A DNA stretch of 64,000 bases from CATQHB01 sp965262595. Its GTDB lineage: Bacteria > Chloroflexota > Dehalococcoidia > Lucifugimonadales > UBA3495. The stretch is taken from contig OZ253548.1 in NCBI GenBank assembly GCA_965262595.1, positions 1,674,001-1,738,000 of the forward strand, written 5' to 3'. The position numbers and the translations under genes were made by a program. The notes beneath the pieces were generated by a model. The model saw nothing but the letters and a program-made list of their open reading frames with translations. It was not told the origin of the DNA and did not search any database. The first letter of the stretch is position 1. Each line of letters begins with the position of its first letter. Positions 26,055 to 34,873 of this stretch are shown here, one piece after another.

Positions 26055-27140
26055 CTAGGATACCGCTACTTCACTGAAGTGGGGCATGACCTCGGTGGCG
26101 AACAGTTCGATTGAGCGCATTACTTTCCAGTGGGGAAGCCCGACGAACCCAAAGTTGCCGAACACGTGATTGATCCCCGCCGCCTGGACCTCCTTCAAGC
26201 GCTCGACCACCACCTCGGGAGTTCCCCGGAGCGGGGGCAGCCCGGCGTGGCCCAAGTCGTCCCGCCGTTCTCGGTCCTGTTGGCGGTTGGCCCAGTGTTC
26301 GTAGCCCTTGGCGACCTTGCCGTTCCGGTCCACGGGCAGCCCGATAGGCGCGCCATTGTTGCCCGTAGAACGCAAAATCCTGGAGGAGAAGTCCTCCAGA
26401 CCTATGGGGTCTTGCTCCGCCTCCTCCATAGTGGGGGCGACGTAGATTGACTTGGACATGGGCGGGTCCAGGTGGGCGTGTTCATGGCCGTATTCTTCCA
26501 TTTTCCGGCGCCAAAGCTTGATCACCTGGGGCGCCTGCCCCATGATGTCGGTCGGGCCACCGGCGATAACCTGAATCTGGCGGCTGGCGGCGAAGTCCAC
26601 GCTGGCCGGGCTGGTGCTGACCGCCTGGAAGAGGGGCGGGTAGGGCTTCTGGATCGGTTTGGGCAGCACCCAGAGGTCGTCAACGTTGGTAAACTGGCCG
26701 TGATAGGTCAGGGTTTCCTCGGTCCAGGCCCGGACCATCACGTCAACAGCCTCGCTGAACCGGTCGCGGCTGGTGTCGATGTCCACTCCTACCCCATCGA
26801 ACTCCTGCTGCTGGTAGCCCGCGCCAATACCCAGATTGAATCTGCCTCCGCTCATCACGTCAATCATGGCTACTTCTTCGGCCACCAGAATGGGGTTGTG
26901 CAGGGGCAGGACAATGACCGCGGTCCCGATGCGGATGTTCCTGGTGCGACCGGCTACCGTTCCGAGAAACGACCAGATTCCCGACAGCAGCCCATGCCGG
27001 GAGAAGCGGTGCTCACCCAACCAGACCTCGTCAATGCCGAGTTGGTCGGCAAGCTCAATCTGCTCCAGGGCTTCGGTCAAAGCTTGCTGCTGGGTAAAAG
27101 TCTCGTGCCAGGGAACGATGGTGAAGATTCCGAATTTCAT
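26055..27140 (-). CDS. Luciferase-like flavin-dependent oxidoreductase 2
   Basis: A 361-residue LLM-class enzyme beginning MKFGIFTIVPWHE. Diagnostic pieces are QLGIDEVWLGEHRFSRHG, the RTRNIRIGTAVIVLPLHNP strand, LVAEEVAMIDVMSGGRFNLG and IGAGYQQQEFDG. It is expected to use FMNH2 and O2 on an unknown substrate. It shares little beyond the fold with paralogue 1. The ATG at 27140 follows GGGAGGCTGT; the frame is open upstream to 27233 without a ribosome site. Confidence 0.92.
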   Translation of the reverse strand: MKFGIFTIVPWHETFTQQQALTEALEQIELADQLGIDEVWLGEHRFSRHGLLSGIWSFLGTVAGRTRNIRIGTAVIVLPLHNPILVAEEVAMIDVMSGGRFNLGIGAGYQQQEFDGVGVDIDTSRDRFSEAVDVMVRAWTEETLTYHGQFTNVDDLWVLPKPIQKPYPPLFQAVSTSPASVDFAASRQIQVIAGGPTDIMGQAPQVIKLWRRKMEEYGHEHAHLDPPMSKSIYVAPTMEEAEQDPIGLEDFSSRILRSTGNNGAPIGLPVDRNGKVAKGYEHWANRQQDRERRDDLGHAGLPPLRGTPEVVVERLKEVQAAGINHVFGNFGFVGLPHWKVMRSIELFATEVMPHFSEVAVS

Positions 27141-27483
27141 ACAGCCTCCCCTAATGCCGTTCTTTAGCGAGAATAGGTTGACTTGCGGGCGCCGAATCCC
27201 GTTCGGGGATAGACGCCCAATTACGGGAAGCATACACTGGGCCTGCTATCGGTTCAACCCTGAGACTATCCTTGACCCCTACGCTTGGCTTCAGGACTCA
27301 ATGGGCGAACTACCTGGAGCAAGAGGGGCAGCGTGAAAAGCCCGGAACCCGCATCAAAACTCCTGCTCCGGTTTGGTTCCGAATCCCGGCTTTGGGCCGG
27401 CCAAGGTATAGCACAACACGGCAGACCGCCAGACCGCCAGACCGCCGGGATGGAACCGTGGCAGGAAATTTCGGACAAGCCGG
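27141..27483. other. Intergenic region without recognised features
   Basis: This spans from the FMN oxidoreductase start to the M20 peptidase stop, both minus strand. I see a short direct repeat (CAGACCGCCAGACCGCCAGA near 27422) and nothing else that can be supported. Confidence 0.4.
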
Positions 27484-28842
27484 TTACTTCACCGCCAGCA
27501 TGTCGACGGCCAAACCCAGCATAATCTTGGCGCCGCTAACCAGGCTCTTGATGCCCACCGATTCGTTGGTTCCATGAGTGAAGTTGAGCATGGGATCGTC
27601 GTCGGGGTGAGAGCCGGAGAAGCCGTAGGTTACGGTCCCCAGAGGCCGGGTGAACCGGGAGTCGGTGAAACCGTTGCTGATGGCCGGCACCCACTTGATA
27701 TCATCCCGGTCCAGCGCCCGGGCGGTCACCGACTGGATGCTGGTTGCCAGCGCCGACTCGAAGGGTGAGGAATTTGGCCGAGCCATGTAATCAATCTCGT
27801 AGGACACGCCGGGGATGCCGGCCAGCACTTCGTCAAGTTGATCTCGGACGTATTGCTCATCCTGATGGGGCAGGGTGCGAACGTCGCAGGTCAGTCGAAT
27901 TGACTCGGGAACGCTGTTGGACTTGATACCGCCCCGTACCATCGTGGGCGTCAAGGTCATCCGGGAAAGCGCCCGCAGCATAGAGGCGAACCGCGGATTG
28001 GTCGGCTCGATCTCCGAGATGATATCGTCCACATTGGTCGGCGAGGGCCGGTGCTCGATGGCGAAGGTGGATAGATGGTCGAACAACACGGTGGAGGTGT
28101 CTCGCTCCGGGTCGTACTCTTCAATGGATCCCAAGGCCCGGTTCAGCCGGTACAGGGCATTGGTCCCCTGCCAGGGCACCGACGCGTGGGAACTGACGCC
28201 CTTCACGTCAATCTCAACCTGCATACGGCCCTTTTCGCCGACGCCCAGCACGTAGGTCAACGCCCCCGCCGCCTGGATGGGCGTGCCGCCGCCTTCGTTG
28301 ACGGCATAGGGGGCGGCCAGTTTCCCGGGATGGTTGTCCGCCAGCCAGCCGAACCCGTACCTTCCTCCGTGCTCCTCGTCGGCCCCGGCGGCCAGAATCA
28401 GCCCGTCTTCAAGCTGGATGCCGTTCCGTTTCAGCAGGCGCACCGCCATGAGCTGGGCGGTCAAGAGTCCCTTACAGTCCGACGCGCCCCGTCCGAAGAT
28501 GCGGCCCTCGGCGATTGTGGCCTCGAAGGGCGGGAACCTCCACTTCGAGTCGTCCTCCACCGGCACCACATCGGTGTGGGACATGAACATCAGGCCCGCA
28601 TTGCCGGACTTTCCTTCCAGCCGGGCAATCAGGTTACCCCGGTTGGGCGCGGACTCCAGAATCTCCGAATCGATGCCGTCCTGTGCCAACCATTCGCGCA
28701 CGAACTCGCAGACCGGCGTCTCGTCGCCGGTAGGCATGAACCCGGTATTCACCGAAGGAATCCGGACCAGGGCTTGCTCCAGCGCAATTATTTCGTCCCG
28801 GGCCGCGTCAACTTGGGCGAAGAGCTCTTCTAAATCCGGCAT
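27484..28842 (-). CDS. M20-family metallopeptidase / amidohydrolase (ArgE/DapE-like)
   Basis: A 452-residue M20 enzyme with a complete two-zinc site: His in MFMSHTDVVPV, bridging Asp in GRGASDCKG, the Glu-Glu pair in AGADEEHGG, and a C-terminal His in NFTHGTNES. The dimerisation/lid domain begins near VLGVGEKGRMQVEIDVKGVS. Family enzymes remove acyl groups from amino acids or cleave dipeptides and carbamates. The neighbouring hydantoinase-like gene, on the same strand and upstream, makes N-carbamoyl amino acid hydrolysis a reasonable guess. AGGAGG lies upstream of the ATG. Confidence 0.92.
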   Translation of the reverse strand: MPDLEELFAQVDAARDEIIALEQALVRIPSVNTGFMPTGDETPVCEFVREWLAQDGIDSEILESAPNRGNLIARLEGKSGNAGLMFMSHTDVVPVEDDSKWRFPPFEATIAEGRIFGRGASDCKGLLTAQLMAVRLLKRNGIQLEDGLILAAGADEEHGGRYGFGWLADNHPGKLAAPYAVNEGGGTPIQAAGALTYVLGVGEKGRMQVEIDVKGVSSHASVPWQGTNALYRLNRALGSIEEYDPERDTSTVLFDHLSTFAIEHRPSPTNVDDIISEIEPTNPRFASMLRALSRMTLTPTMVRGGIKSNSVPESIRLTCDVRTLPHQDEQYVRDQLDEVLAGIPGVSYEIDYMARPNSSPFESALATSIQSVTARALDRDDIKWVPAISNGFTDSRFTRPLGTVTYGFSGSHPDDDPMLNFTHGTNESVGIKSLVSGAKIMLGLAVDMLAVK

Positions 28843-28944
28843 CGTGTGCTTCCTCCTGATTGCGGTTTAAGGGCGTGGCGTTACGAGTGTAAACAGGCCG
28901 CACGGCAGTGTCAACGAGACTTCGCCGGGGAGGCGCAGGCGCAT

Positions 28945-30396
28945 TTAGAACGCCGGCCGATTCAACACGGACTGGTCAATCTTCCTTGGTATCAGCCGTC
29001 CGTCGTCGGGGGATCCCAGGAGTTGCCCGCCATCCACCATCACCTTGCCGCGCAGCATTACCGTAGTGGGCCAACCCTCAATCTCCCAGCCCTCCCAGGG
29101 ACTGTAATCGCGCAGGTGCAGGTCGGCCATGGTCAAGCTCTTCTTGATGGACGGGTCGATAATCGTGATGTCGGCGTCGCTGCCTGCCGCAATCGCTCCC
29201 TTGCGGGGATAGAGGCCCAGCATTTTGGCGGCGTTGGTGGAGGTGATGTTGGCGTACTGCTCCAGGGAAACGCCGCGCCGCACCACCGCTTCAGTGTAGT
29301 TGACCCCCATGCGAATTTCGATGCCGATATTGCCGCCCCGCACGTCCACCACGTTGCGACCGGCAATCTTGTCCAAATAGGTGGTGAAGCTGCTGTCGGT
29401 AGCGGTGAAGGACAGGTCACGACGCAGCAGGCCGTCCCACAGGTGCAACCGGTCGTCTTCATACTTCAGCGACGGATAGGTGTGGTACTTCATACCATCG
29501 GATTCCTGGTAGTTGTCGCAGTTGAAGGAGAGGGCCAGGGTCAGAACCTCGCCATAGACCGGAAGACCGTCGGCGCGGGCCTCGGAAATGGCGTCCAACC
29601 CGTCTTTGGCAGTGACGTGGACAAAATAAACGCCGGTTTCGGTGAGTCGGGCCAGGCGTATCACGTGCTGGAAAGCCAGGTCTTCCACCAGCTTGGAATG
29701 AATCTGGTGGACATTGTGCCAGTCCCAAAACCCCCGCTGTTGGGCCAGCAGGTAATTATACATCACCAGCTCATCATCCTCACCGTGAACCGCCAGCACT
29801 CCCCCGTGACGAGATACCTGACCCATAACGTCCGCCAGCCGTCCGGTATCGATTTTTCCGATGGGAGTCAGGCTGTGAACCCGGCCTTCCGGGGGCCGGA
29901 TGTCGGTGGTGAACACCTTGATGCTGGGAAACCCGGCGTTGATTAGCTCGCTGTAGCGGGAGATGGCGTCGGGGGTACTGCCGCTGGAATAGATGCAGTG
30001 GGTGGAGTAGTCGGTGTAGGCGTTACCCGGCCAAACGCCGATGAAATCGTGGATACCGGCGGCCAGGTCGCCCTGGTTGGGGACCGGGGCGAAGTCCAGG
30101 ATGGTGGTCGTACCACCCCAGATGGCTCCCAGGGAGTGGTCCAACGGGCCGGCGTTAGGGGTTCCGGCCACCAATTGTCGGGCGCCGGGCTGGACATTTG
30201 CGGCGGCGTGGGCGTGAGTCTCGATACCGCCGGGGACAACAATCTTATCGGCGGCGTCAATTATCGTAACTCCTTCCGTAGGCAGGAATCCGGGCAACGC
30301 CAACGCAACAATCTTCTCACCCTGGATTCCCACGTCCCACCGGCCGGCGCCCCCGGGCGTGACCACCGTGCCCCCGGTAATCAGTTTGTCTAGCAT
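28945..30396 (-). CDS. Dihydropyrimidinase / hydantoinase-family amidohydrolase
   Basis: A 483-residue cyclic-amidohydrolase TIM-barrel protein. It has the opening KLITGGTVVTPGG, the first metal motif ETHAHA, Lys in FPSIKVFTT (the position carbamylated in dihydropyrimidinases), metal His residues in AVHGEDDELVM and VHVTAKDG, and a composite-domain end with AAGSDADITIID. It is expected to open cyclic imides or hydantoins. It sits 100 bases upstream of the M20 gene on the same strand, a pairing that would convert a hydantoin to an amino acid. GGAGGTGAGCC precedes the ATG. Confidence 0.92.
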   Translation of the reverse strand: MLDKLITGGTVVTPGGAGRWDVGIQGEKIVALALPGFLPTEGVTIIDAADKIVVPGGIETHAHAAANVQPGARQLVAGTPNAGPLDHSLGAIWGGTTTILDFAPVPNQGDLAAGIHDFIGVWPGNAYTDYSTHCIYSSGSTPDAISRYSELINAGFPSIKVFTTDIRPPEGRVHSLTPIGKIDTGRLADVMGQVSRHGGVLAVHGEDDELVMYNYLLAQQRGFWDWHNVHQIHSKLVEDLAFQHVIRLARLTETGVYFVHVTAKDGLDAISEARADGLPVYGEVLTLALSFNCDNYQESDGMKYHTYPSLKYEDDRLHLWDGLLRRDLSFTATDSSFTTYLDKIAGRNVVDVRGGNIGIEIRMGVNYTEAVVRRGVSLEQYANITSTNAAKMLGLYPRKGAIAAGSDADITIIDPSIKKSLTMADLHLRDYSPWEGWEIEGWPTTVMLRGKVMVDGGQLLGSPDDGRLIPRKIDQSVLNRPAF

Positions 30397-30430
30397 GGCT
30401 CACCTCCACAACTTGGGTGCATTATTTATT

Positions 30431-30558
30431 TAGGGATACTCTGAATAAGTCATTAAACGCCAGCGCCTTCACCCGTCGTTCCTGCCTTCGCAGGAACGAC
30501 GGGTAGGGACGGGTAGGATTCAATATCCAGGTCACGGACTTATTCAGAGGTTCCCTGG
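30431..30558. repeat. MITE-like inverted-repeat element, copy B
   Basis: Left end TAGGGATACTCTGAATAAGT, right end ACTTATTCAGAGGTTCCCTGG, single REP-like core. It ends only three bases before the stop codon of GMC oxidoreductase 2 and so lies in that gene's 3' untranslated region, where the core hairpin could act as a terminator or mRNA stabiliser. Confidence 0.9.
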
Positions 30559-30561
30559 CCC

Positions 30562-32100
30562 CTACCTGCCCTCTTTAATCCAGTCGGCCACCCGCTCGCC
30601 AACCATGATGGCGGTGGCGTTGGTATTGGCACGGGTAACGTTTGGCAGCACCGAACAGTCGGCCACCCGCAGGTTTTCAACCCCGCGGACTCGGCAGAAC
30701 TGGTCGGCCACCGCCATCGGGTCGGAGTCCGGCCCCATGCGGCAGGTACAGGAGTAGTGCCGGGCAGTTCCGACGGTGCGGAACAGGTAGTCGTCCAGCT
30801 TGGCATCGTCGTTCAGCTCATCTTCGGTGGGACTCACCCAGTCGGCTACGATGTCCTGGTAGCCCGAGTGCTCCACCAGCCGGCGGCATAAACGGACTCC
30901 CTCCCGCAGTCGTTCCCGGTCCCAGGGGTCTTCCAAGTAGTGGTAATTGAAGTAGGGTTGCACGTTGGGGTCCGCCGACACAATTCGCACCTCGCCCATA
31001 CTGGCGGGCAGCTCCAGGGCGCAGGAAATGCGAATAATACCGTCGGGCATCGGGTCGCCGCTGAGGGTGGAAAAAATGGAGTTGGTCATCAGCATCATGT
31101 CGCTGGGAGTGCTGGAGCCGGTGGCGGTATATCTAAGAGCCAGGCGGGCTTTGGTTATGTCAAGATTCAAGGCGACACCTTGCCTGGCCCGCAGCGTGAC
31201 GCTGGCCGAGGGGTGGTTTTTCAGATTTTGACCCACACCCGGCGAGTCGTGCACCACCGGGATACCTGCCGCGCTCAGTTGCTCCGCCGGGCCGACGCCG
31301 GACAACAGCAATAAGTGCGGGGTGCGAATTCCGCCGGAAGTGAGCACAATCTGCTCGCCCTCAACCACAAATATCTCACCGTCGCTCTCGACCTCCACGC
31401 CGACAGCCTTCTTTCCCTCGAAAATAACGCGCCGAGCCAGCACGTTGCCCCGGATGGTCAGATTCAAACGGTGCTGCACCGGGTTCAAGTGGGTGAGGGC
31501 GGTACTCATGCGAATGCCCTGAGGGTTGTTCATCGGCACAAAGCTGAGACCGTAGGGCCCCGGGCCGTTCATGTCCTCCACCTCACGGAACCCGGCGGCG
31601 ATGCAGGCTTGGTGAAAGGCCGTTTGAATCGGCAGGGTCGGTTCGCCGTTGCGGCGGAGTACCGGCACCGGGCCATCAGTACCGTGGAAGTCATCACGAA
31701 TATCCTGGTCCGTTTCCAATCTTCTGAAAAATGGCAGGACGTTCAGGTAGCTCCACTGGTCGTTGCCCCGGGCAGCCCAGTCATCGTAGTCTTCGGGCAG
31801 TCCCCGCAAAAAGAGCTGGCCGTTGATCGCCCCGGAACCGCCGACAACTTTGCCTTCGGCGACGTGGATCTCACCCTGGACCGGGTTGATAATTCCGCGC
31901 ATTGCCCAATTGTGGGGCGCGCCATCGGCCTCGCCGTCGCGAGTCTCGCCGAACTTAAGGTCATCGGTTAGGTGTTCAAAGTCGGGATAGTGGGGGCCGG
32001 CTTCCAGCAGCAACACCGAGAGGTTGGGATTCTCCGATATCCGGGTCGCCAACGGACAGCCCGCCGATCCCGCGCCGACTATAATAACGTCGTACTTCAT
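30562..32100 (-). CDS. GMC-family FAD-dependent oxidoreductase 2
   Basis: A 512-residue GMC oxidoreductase with FAD fold VIIVGAGSAGCPLATRI, signature 1 GGSGAINGQLFLRG and signature 2 SGGIRTPHLLLLSG. The C-terminal active site is ARHYSCTCRMG (His) with RANTNATA (Asn), the same His/Asn pair as paralogue 1. The residue after the Ser of signature 1 is Gly where paralogue 1 has Ser. Expected reaction: FAD-dependent alcohol oxidation. GGAGGCGAGC precedes the ATG at 32100. A repeat element abuts its 3' end. Confidence 0.95.
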   Translation of the reverse strand: MKYDVIIVGAGSAGCPLATRISENPNLSVLLLEAGPHYPDFEHLTDDLKFGETRDGEADGAPHNWAMRGIINPVQGEIHVAEGKVVGGSGAINGQLFLRGLPEDYDDWAARGNDQWSYLNVLPFFRRLETDQDIRDDFHGTDGPVPVLRRNGEPTLPIQTAFHQACIAAGFREVEDMNGPGPYGLSFVPMNNPQGIRMSTALTHLNPVQHRLNLTIRGNVLARRVIFEGKKAVGVEVESDGEIFVVEGEQIVLTSGGIRTPHLLLLSGVGPAEQLSAAGIPVVHDSPGVGQNLKNHPSASVTLRARQGVALNLDITKARLALRYTATGSSTPSDMMLMTNSIFSTLSGDPMPDGIIRISCALELPASMGEVRIVSADPNVQPYFNYHYLEDPWDRERLREGVRLCRRLVEHSGYQDIVADWVSPTEDELNDDAKLDDYLFRTVGTARHYSCTCRMGPDSDPMAVADQFCRVRGVENLRVADCSVLPNVTRANTNATAIMVGERVADWIKEGR

Positions 32101-32877
32101 GCTCGCCTCCGTATCACTTCAAACTTTAGCTGAACCCCCTGGCCCTTGCGTTGACTCCAAAGACCGCAATAGTCAACCGCCGGAGCCGCCAACCGAAGCC
32201 GCCGCCTCCTACCAGGGAGATGGGCCGGTTGGGTTCACAAACTGACCGTAGAGCAGCAATACTCTAATGTCTCGGCTCGGCCACTTCCCGCCGCGGACTG
32301 GCAAGGGCCAGGTAAACACTCCCGTAACGCTTGCTCGTCGCTGAAGTCTCCAACTTCATAAGGTGGATAAATGACCCAGGCGCATCCCGTTGCCTTGCCG
32401 TTGGCTATTGGCCGTTTGACCCATTGATTACATTGCGGTGAATAGTTTTAGGCGGCCCAAGGCGAGTATAACGTCGGCCCCCAGGGGTTTCAACCGACTT
32501 CCTTTCTGCTGGTTCGTGGTTAGAGGCTCTGGATTAGCCCCCAATAGGTCAGCTCGTCAGCGGATTGGGGTCGGCCACCGACACCCGGACTTAACCCGGC
32601 TCCTAGATAGCTTCACCGTCGAGGCCCACGTGCCTGAAGGGTCGTAGCAAGGCAGTCTTAAACAAGGCAGTCTCAAAATTGATTCCGTGGCCGGGTTCCT
32701 GTACCATTCGGCTTGAAGGCCAACGACGGCTTGTCTCCCAATCCCGGAAGCCGAGTGGGTGGGCCGCCGGTTTCCAAACAATCGCCGGGGATTGTTGAAC
32801 GGTCAACCGGCGCCAAATGGTGTGGAAGGTCTCAAGGGGTCAGGCACGATGCAGCCAATAAAGGAGCAGTTTCTACG
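32101..32877. other. 777-bp region without recognised genes
   Basis: This is the spacer between divergent GMC and CoA-transferase genes. Short open frames are present on both strands, but none has a ribosome site, family resemblance or coding-like composition. Promoters for both flanking genes must lie here; I could not place them. Confidence 0.45.
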
Positions 32878-34290
32878 ATGTATGAAGCAACGCTGTCCGC
32901 CCTTCTCTCGATATCGGGTTGGGACGCGCAACGCGCGGCGGAGGTTGAGATTTCCGGGGGAACGGACCCGCTTTTGCCAACTCCCTTCCGTATCGGGGAG
33001 GCCGCCGCGTCCAGCCTGGCCGCCGTGGGACTGGCCGTTTCCGACCTTTGGGCGCTAAAGACAGGCCGCCGGCAGGAAGTAGGAGTCAACACCCGCCAAG
33101 CCACGGCTTCACTGCGCAGCGGACGGTATTTGACGATGGAAGGGGCGTCTCTCGCCAGCGAAAGGAACTCGGTGGCGGGGGTGTATCCGGCCAGGAACGG
33201 GCGGTGGAGCTATCTTCACTGTAATTTTCCTAACCACCGCGCCGCAGCATTAGGAGTTCTGGGCGTTGAGGAAGACCGGGAGGCCGTGCGCCAAGCGGTG
33301 TCCCGCTGGAATGCCCTGGAATTGGAAGAAGCAATTATCGCCGCAAACGGGGCTGGCGGAATGGTGCGCACCATGGAAGAATGGGCGCAGCACCCTCAGG
33401 CCGCCGCCATCGCCTCCCTGCCCCTGCTGGAGATTGAGAAAATCGGCGACAGTCCTCCGGAAGCCTTACCCGACGGCTCCAGGCCTTTATCGGGAGTGAG
33501 GGTTCTGGACCTTACCAGGGTGTTGGCTGGACCGACCTGCGCCCGGACTCTGGCCGAACACGGAGCGGACGTGCTGAAGATTTCCGGCGCCCACTTGCCC
33601 AGCAGCTCATCCCAGGAACAGGACACCGGCCACGGCAAACTCTCCGCCCACCTGGACTTGCGGGAGCAGGGCGACCTGGACACCCTGCTGAGCCTGGTCC
33701 GGGAAGCCGATGTCTTCTCGCAGGGATACCGACCAGGGACGCTCGGCCAACGAGGACTCGCTCCTGAAGACCTAGCCAGGCAGCGACCGGGCATTGTTTA
33801 CGTTTCTCTATCCGCCTTTGGCCGAACCGGCCCCTGGGCGTCGCGCCGCGGCTTTGATACGGTGGTACAGACGGTGAGCGGCATAACCAACCGCCAGGGA
33901 GAGCTGTTCCCGGGCGCCGAGCCTGGACCTCAATTCTACCCGGTGTCGGCCATTGACTATCTGACCGGCTACCTGATGGCATACGGAACTCTGCTGGCTC
34001 TGGCCCGGCGGGTCCGGGAAGGCGGCAGTTGGTTGGTCCGGGTCTCCCTGGCCCAGACCGGACGCTGGTTAGTGGAGCACGGCCAGGTGCCGGAGGCAGA
34101 GCTACCGGGCGTCCCCACCGAATTCACTCCCGAGGAAATGGAACGCTGGGCAACCGTCAGTGACATCCCGTCAGGCCGGCTGCACCACCTGGCGCCGGTG
34201 CTGCAACTGTCGGAAACGCAGCCCTACTGGGCCAGGCCCACAGTTCCTTTGGGCTACCATGAGCCGGTGTGGCCGGAGCGAACGGCTTAA
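32878..34290 (+). CDS. CaiB/BaiF-type family III CoA-transferase, permuted domain order
   Basis: A 470-residue protein. Residues from about 204 (LSGVRVLDLTRVLAGPTCAR, AEHGADVLKIS) form the N-terminal CaiB half, continuing through YVSLSAFGRTGPW to YPVSAIDYLTGYLMAYG, whose Asp is the expected catalytic acyl acceptor. Residues 35-190 resemble the C-terminal half of CaiB proteins (GEAAASSLAAVGLAVSDLW, EEWAQHPQAAAIASLPLLE). The halves are therefore in reversed order. It transfers CoA between carboxylic acids. The ATG at 32878 follows AAAGGAG; the frame is open further upstream without a plausible start. Confidence 0.85.
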   Translation: MYEATLSALLSISGWDAQRAAEVEISGGTDPLLPTPFRIGEAAASSLAAVGLAVSDLWALKTGRRQEVGVNTRQATASLRSGRYLTMEGASLASERNSVAGVYPARNGRWSYLHCNFPNHRAAALGVLGVEEDREAVRQAVSRWNALELEEAIIAANGAGGMVRTMEEWAQHPQAAAIASLPLLEIEKIGDSPPEALPDGSRPLSGVRVLDLTRVLAGPTCARTLAEHGADVLKISGAHLPSSSSQEQDTGHGKLSAHLDLREQGDLDTLLSLVREADVFSQGYRPGTLGQRGLAPEDLARQRPGIVYVSLSAFGRTGPWASRRGFDTVVQTVSGITNRQGELFPGAEPGPQFYPVSAIDYLTGYLMAYGTLLALARRVREGGSWLVRVSLAQTGRWLVEHGQVPEAELPGVPTEFTPEEMERWATVSDIPSGRLHHLAPVLQLSETQPYWARPTVPLGYHEPVWPERTA

Positions 34291-34332
34291 ACTGCGGGAA
34301 CGAATTAAAGCGTCGGCCGCCGGGGCTTATGT

Positions 34333-34785
34333 TTACGGAAGCCCGTACCATTCGATTATCAAGACAAATCCGCTCATGGTGAGTCGGTCCTTAGTCAGGC
34401 CCAGGATGAGCGGTGTATGCACCTGCCCTTCTACAAGCTCTATGGATACTCTGAATAAGTCATTAAAAGCCAACGCCTTCACCCCGTCGTTCCTGCGAAG
34501 GCAGGAACGACGGGTAGGGTTCAATATCAAAGTCACGGACTTATTCAGGGGTCCGAGCCGATGGACCGTTCCGTCGGCAAGCCCGATTTCCGCTTCACCG
34601 GACAGGGTGATGATGTATTGCCGCCGGGGCGCCACATGCCAATCGCTGAAGTACCCCGGGGGCGAGGCCCGGAATACGATCCCCTGGGCGCCGTGCAATT
34701 GAGTCCAGTCCGGATGGGAGGCCGGGTCGATTTCTTCGATATGGGATTGGCCGTCGTCTCCGGTGAACAAACGTATTGATGCCAT
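34333..34785 (-). CDS. Cupin-domain protein disrupted by a repeat element
   Basis: The first ~64 residues are a normal small cupin: ASIRLFTGDDG, then HGAQGIVFRASPPGYFSDWH and APRRQYIITLSGEAEIGL, holding the first cupin motif and part of the second. After VHRLGP the sequence becomes that of repeat element C read through in frame (LNKSVTLILNPTRRSCLRRN), and then of further repeat-like DNA to the stop at 34333. The native C-terminal strand and second metal-binding motif are lost. The reading frame stays open for 151 residues, but the cupin barrel is incomplete, so the product is probably non-functional. Start 34785 follows GGAGGAAGT. Confidence 0.8.
   Translation of the reverse strand: MASIRLFTGDDGQSHIEEIDPASHPDWTQLHGAQGIVFRASPPGYFSDWHVAPRRQYIITLSGEAEIGLADGTVHRLGPLNKSVTLILNPTRRSCLRRNDGVKALAFNDLFRVSIELVEGQVHTPLILGLTKDRLTMSGFVLIIEWYGLP
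34443..34556. repeat. MITE-like inverted-repeat element, copy C (inside the cupin gene)
   Basis: Left end TGGATACTCTGAATAAGTC, right end GACTTATTCAGGGGTCC, core CGTTCCTGCGAAGGCAGGAACG. Inserted within the cupin coding sequence. Flanking 34345-34440 is a degenerate second repeat (CTCATGGTGAGTCGGTCC, CCCAGGATGAGCGG) related to the TCGACAAG-type palindromes near 36301, so the insertion site was already repeat-rich. Confidence 0.9.
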
Positions 34786-34873
34786 ACTTCCTCCGGTTAT
34801 TGTGAAGCGCCAGCTTGAATCTTGACCCAAACTTCGGTTCGTGGGCCACCTGCCGCGCCGGTAATTCGCCGGG

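Noticed and set aside
28846..29946. A 366-codon plus-strand open frame.
   Set aside because: It is the shadow of the hydantoinase-like gene.
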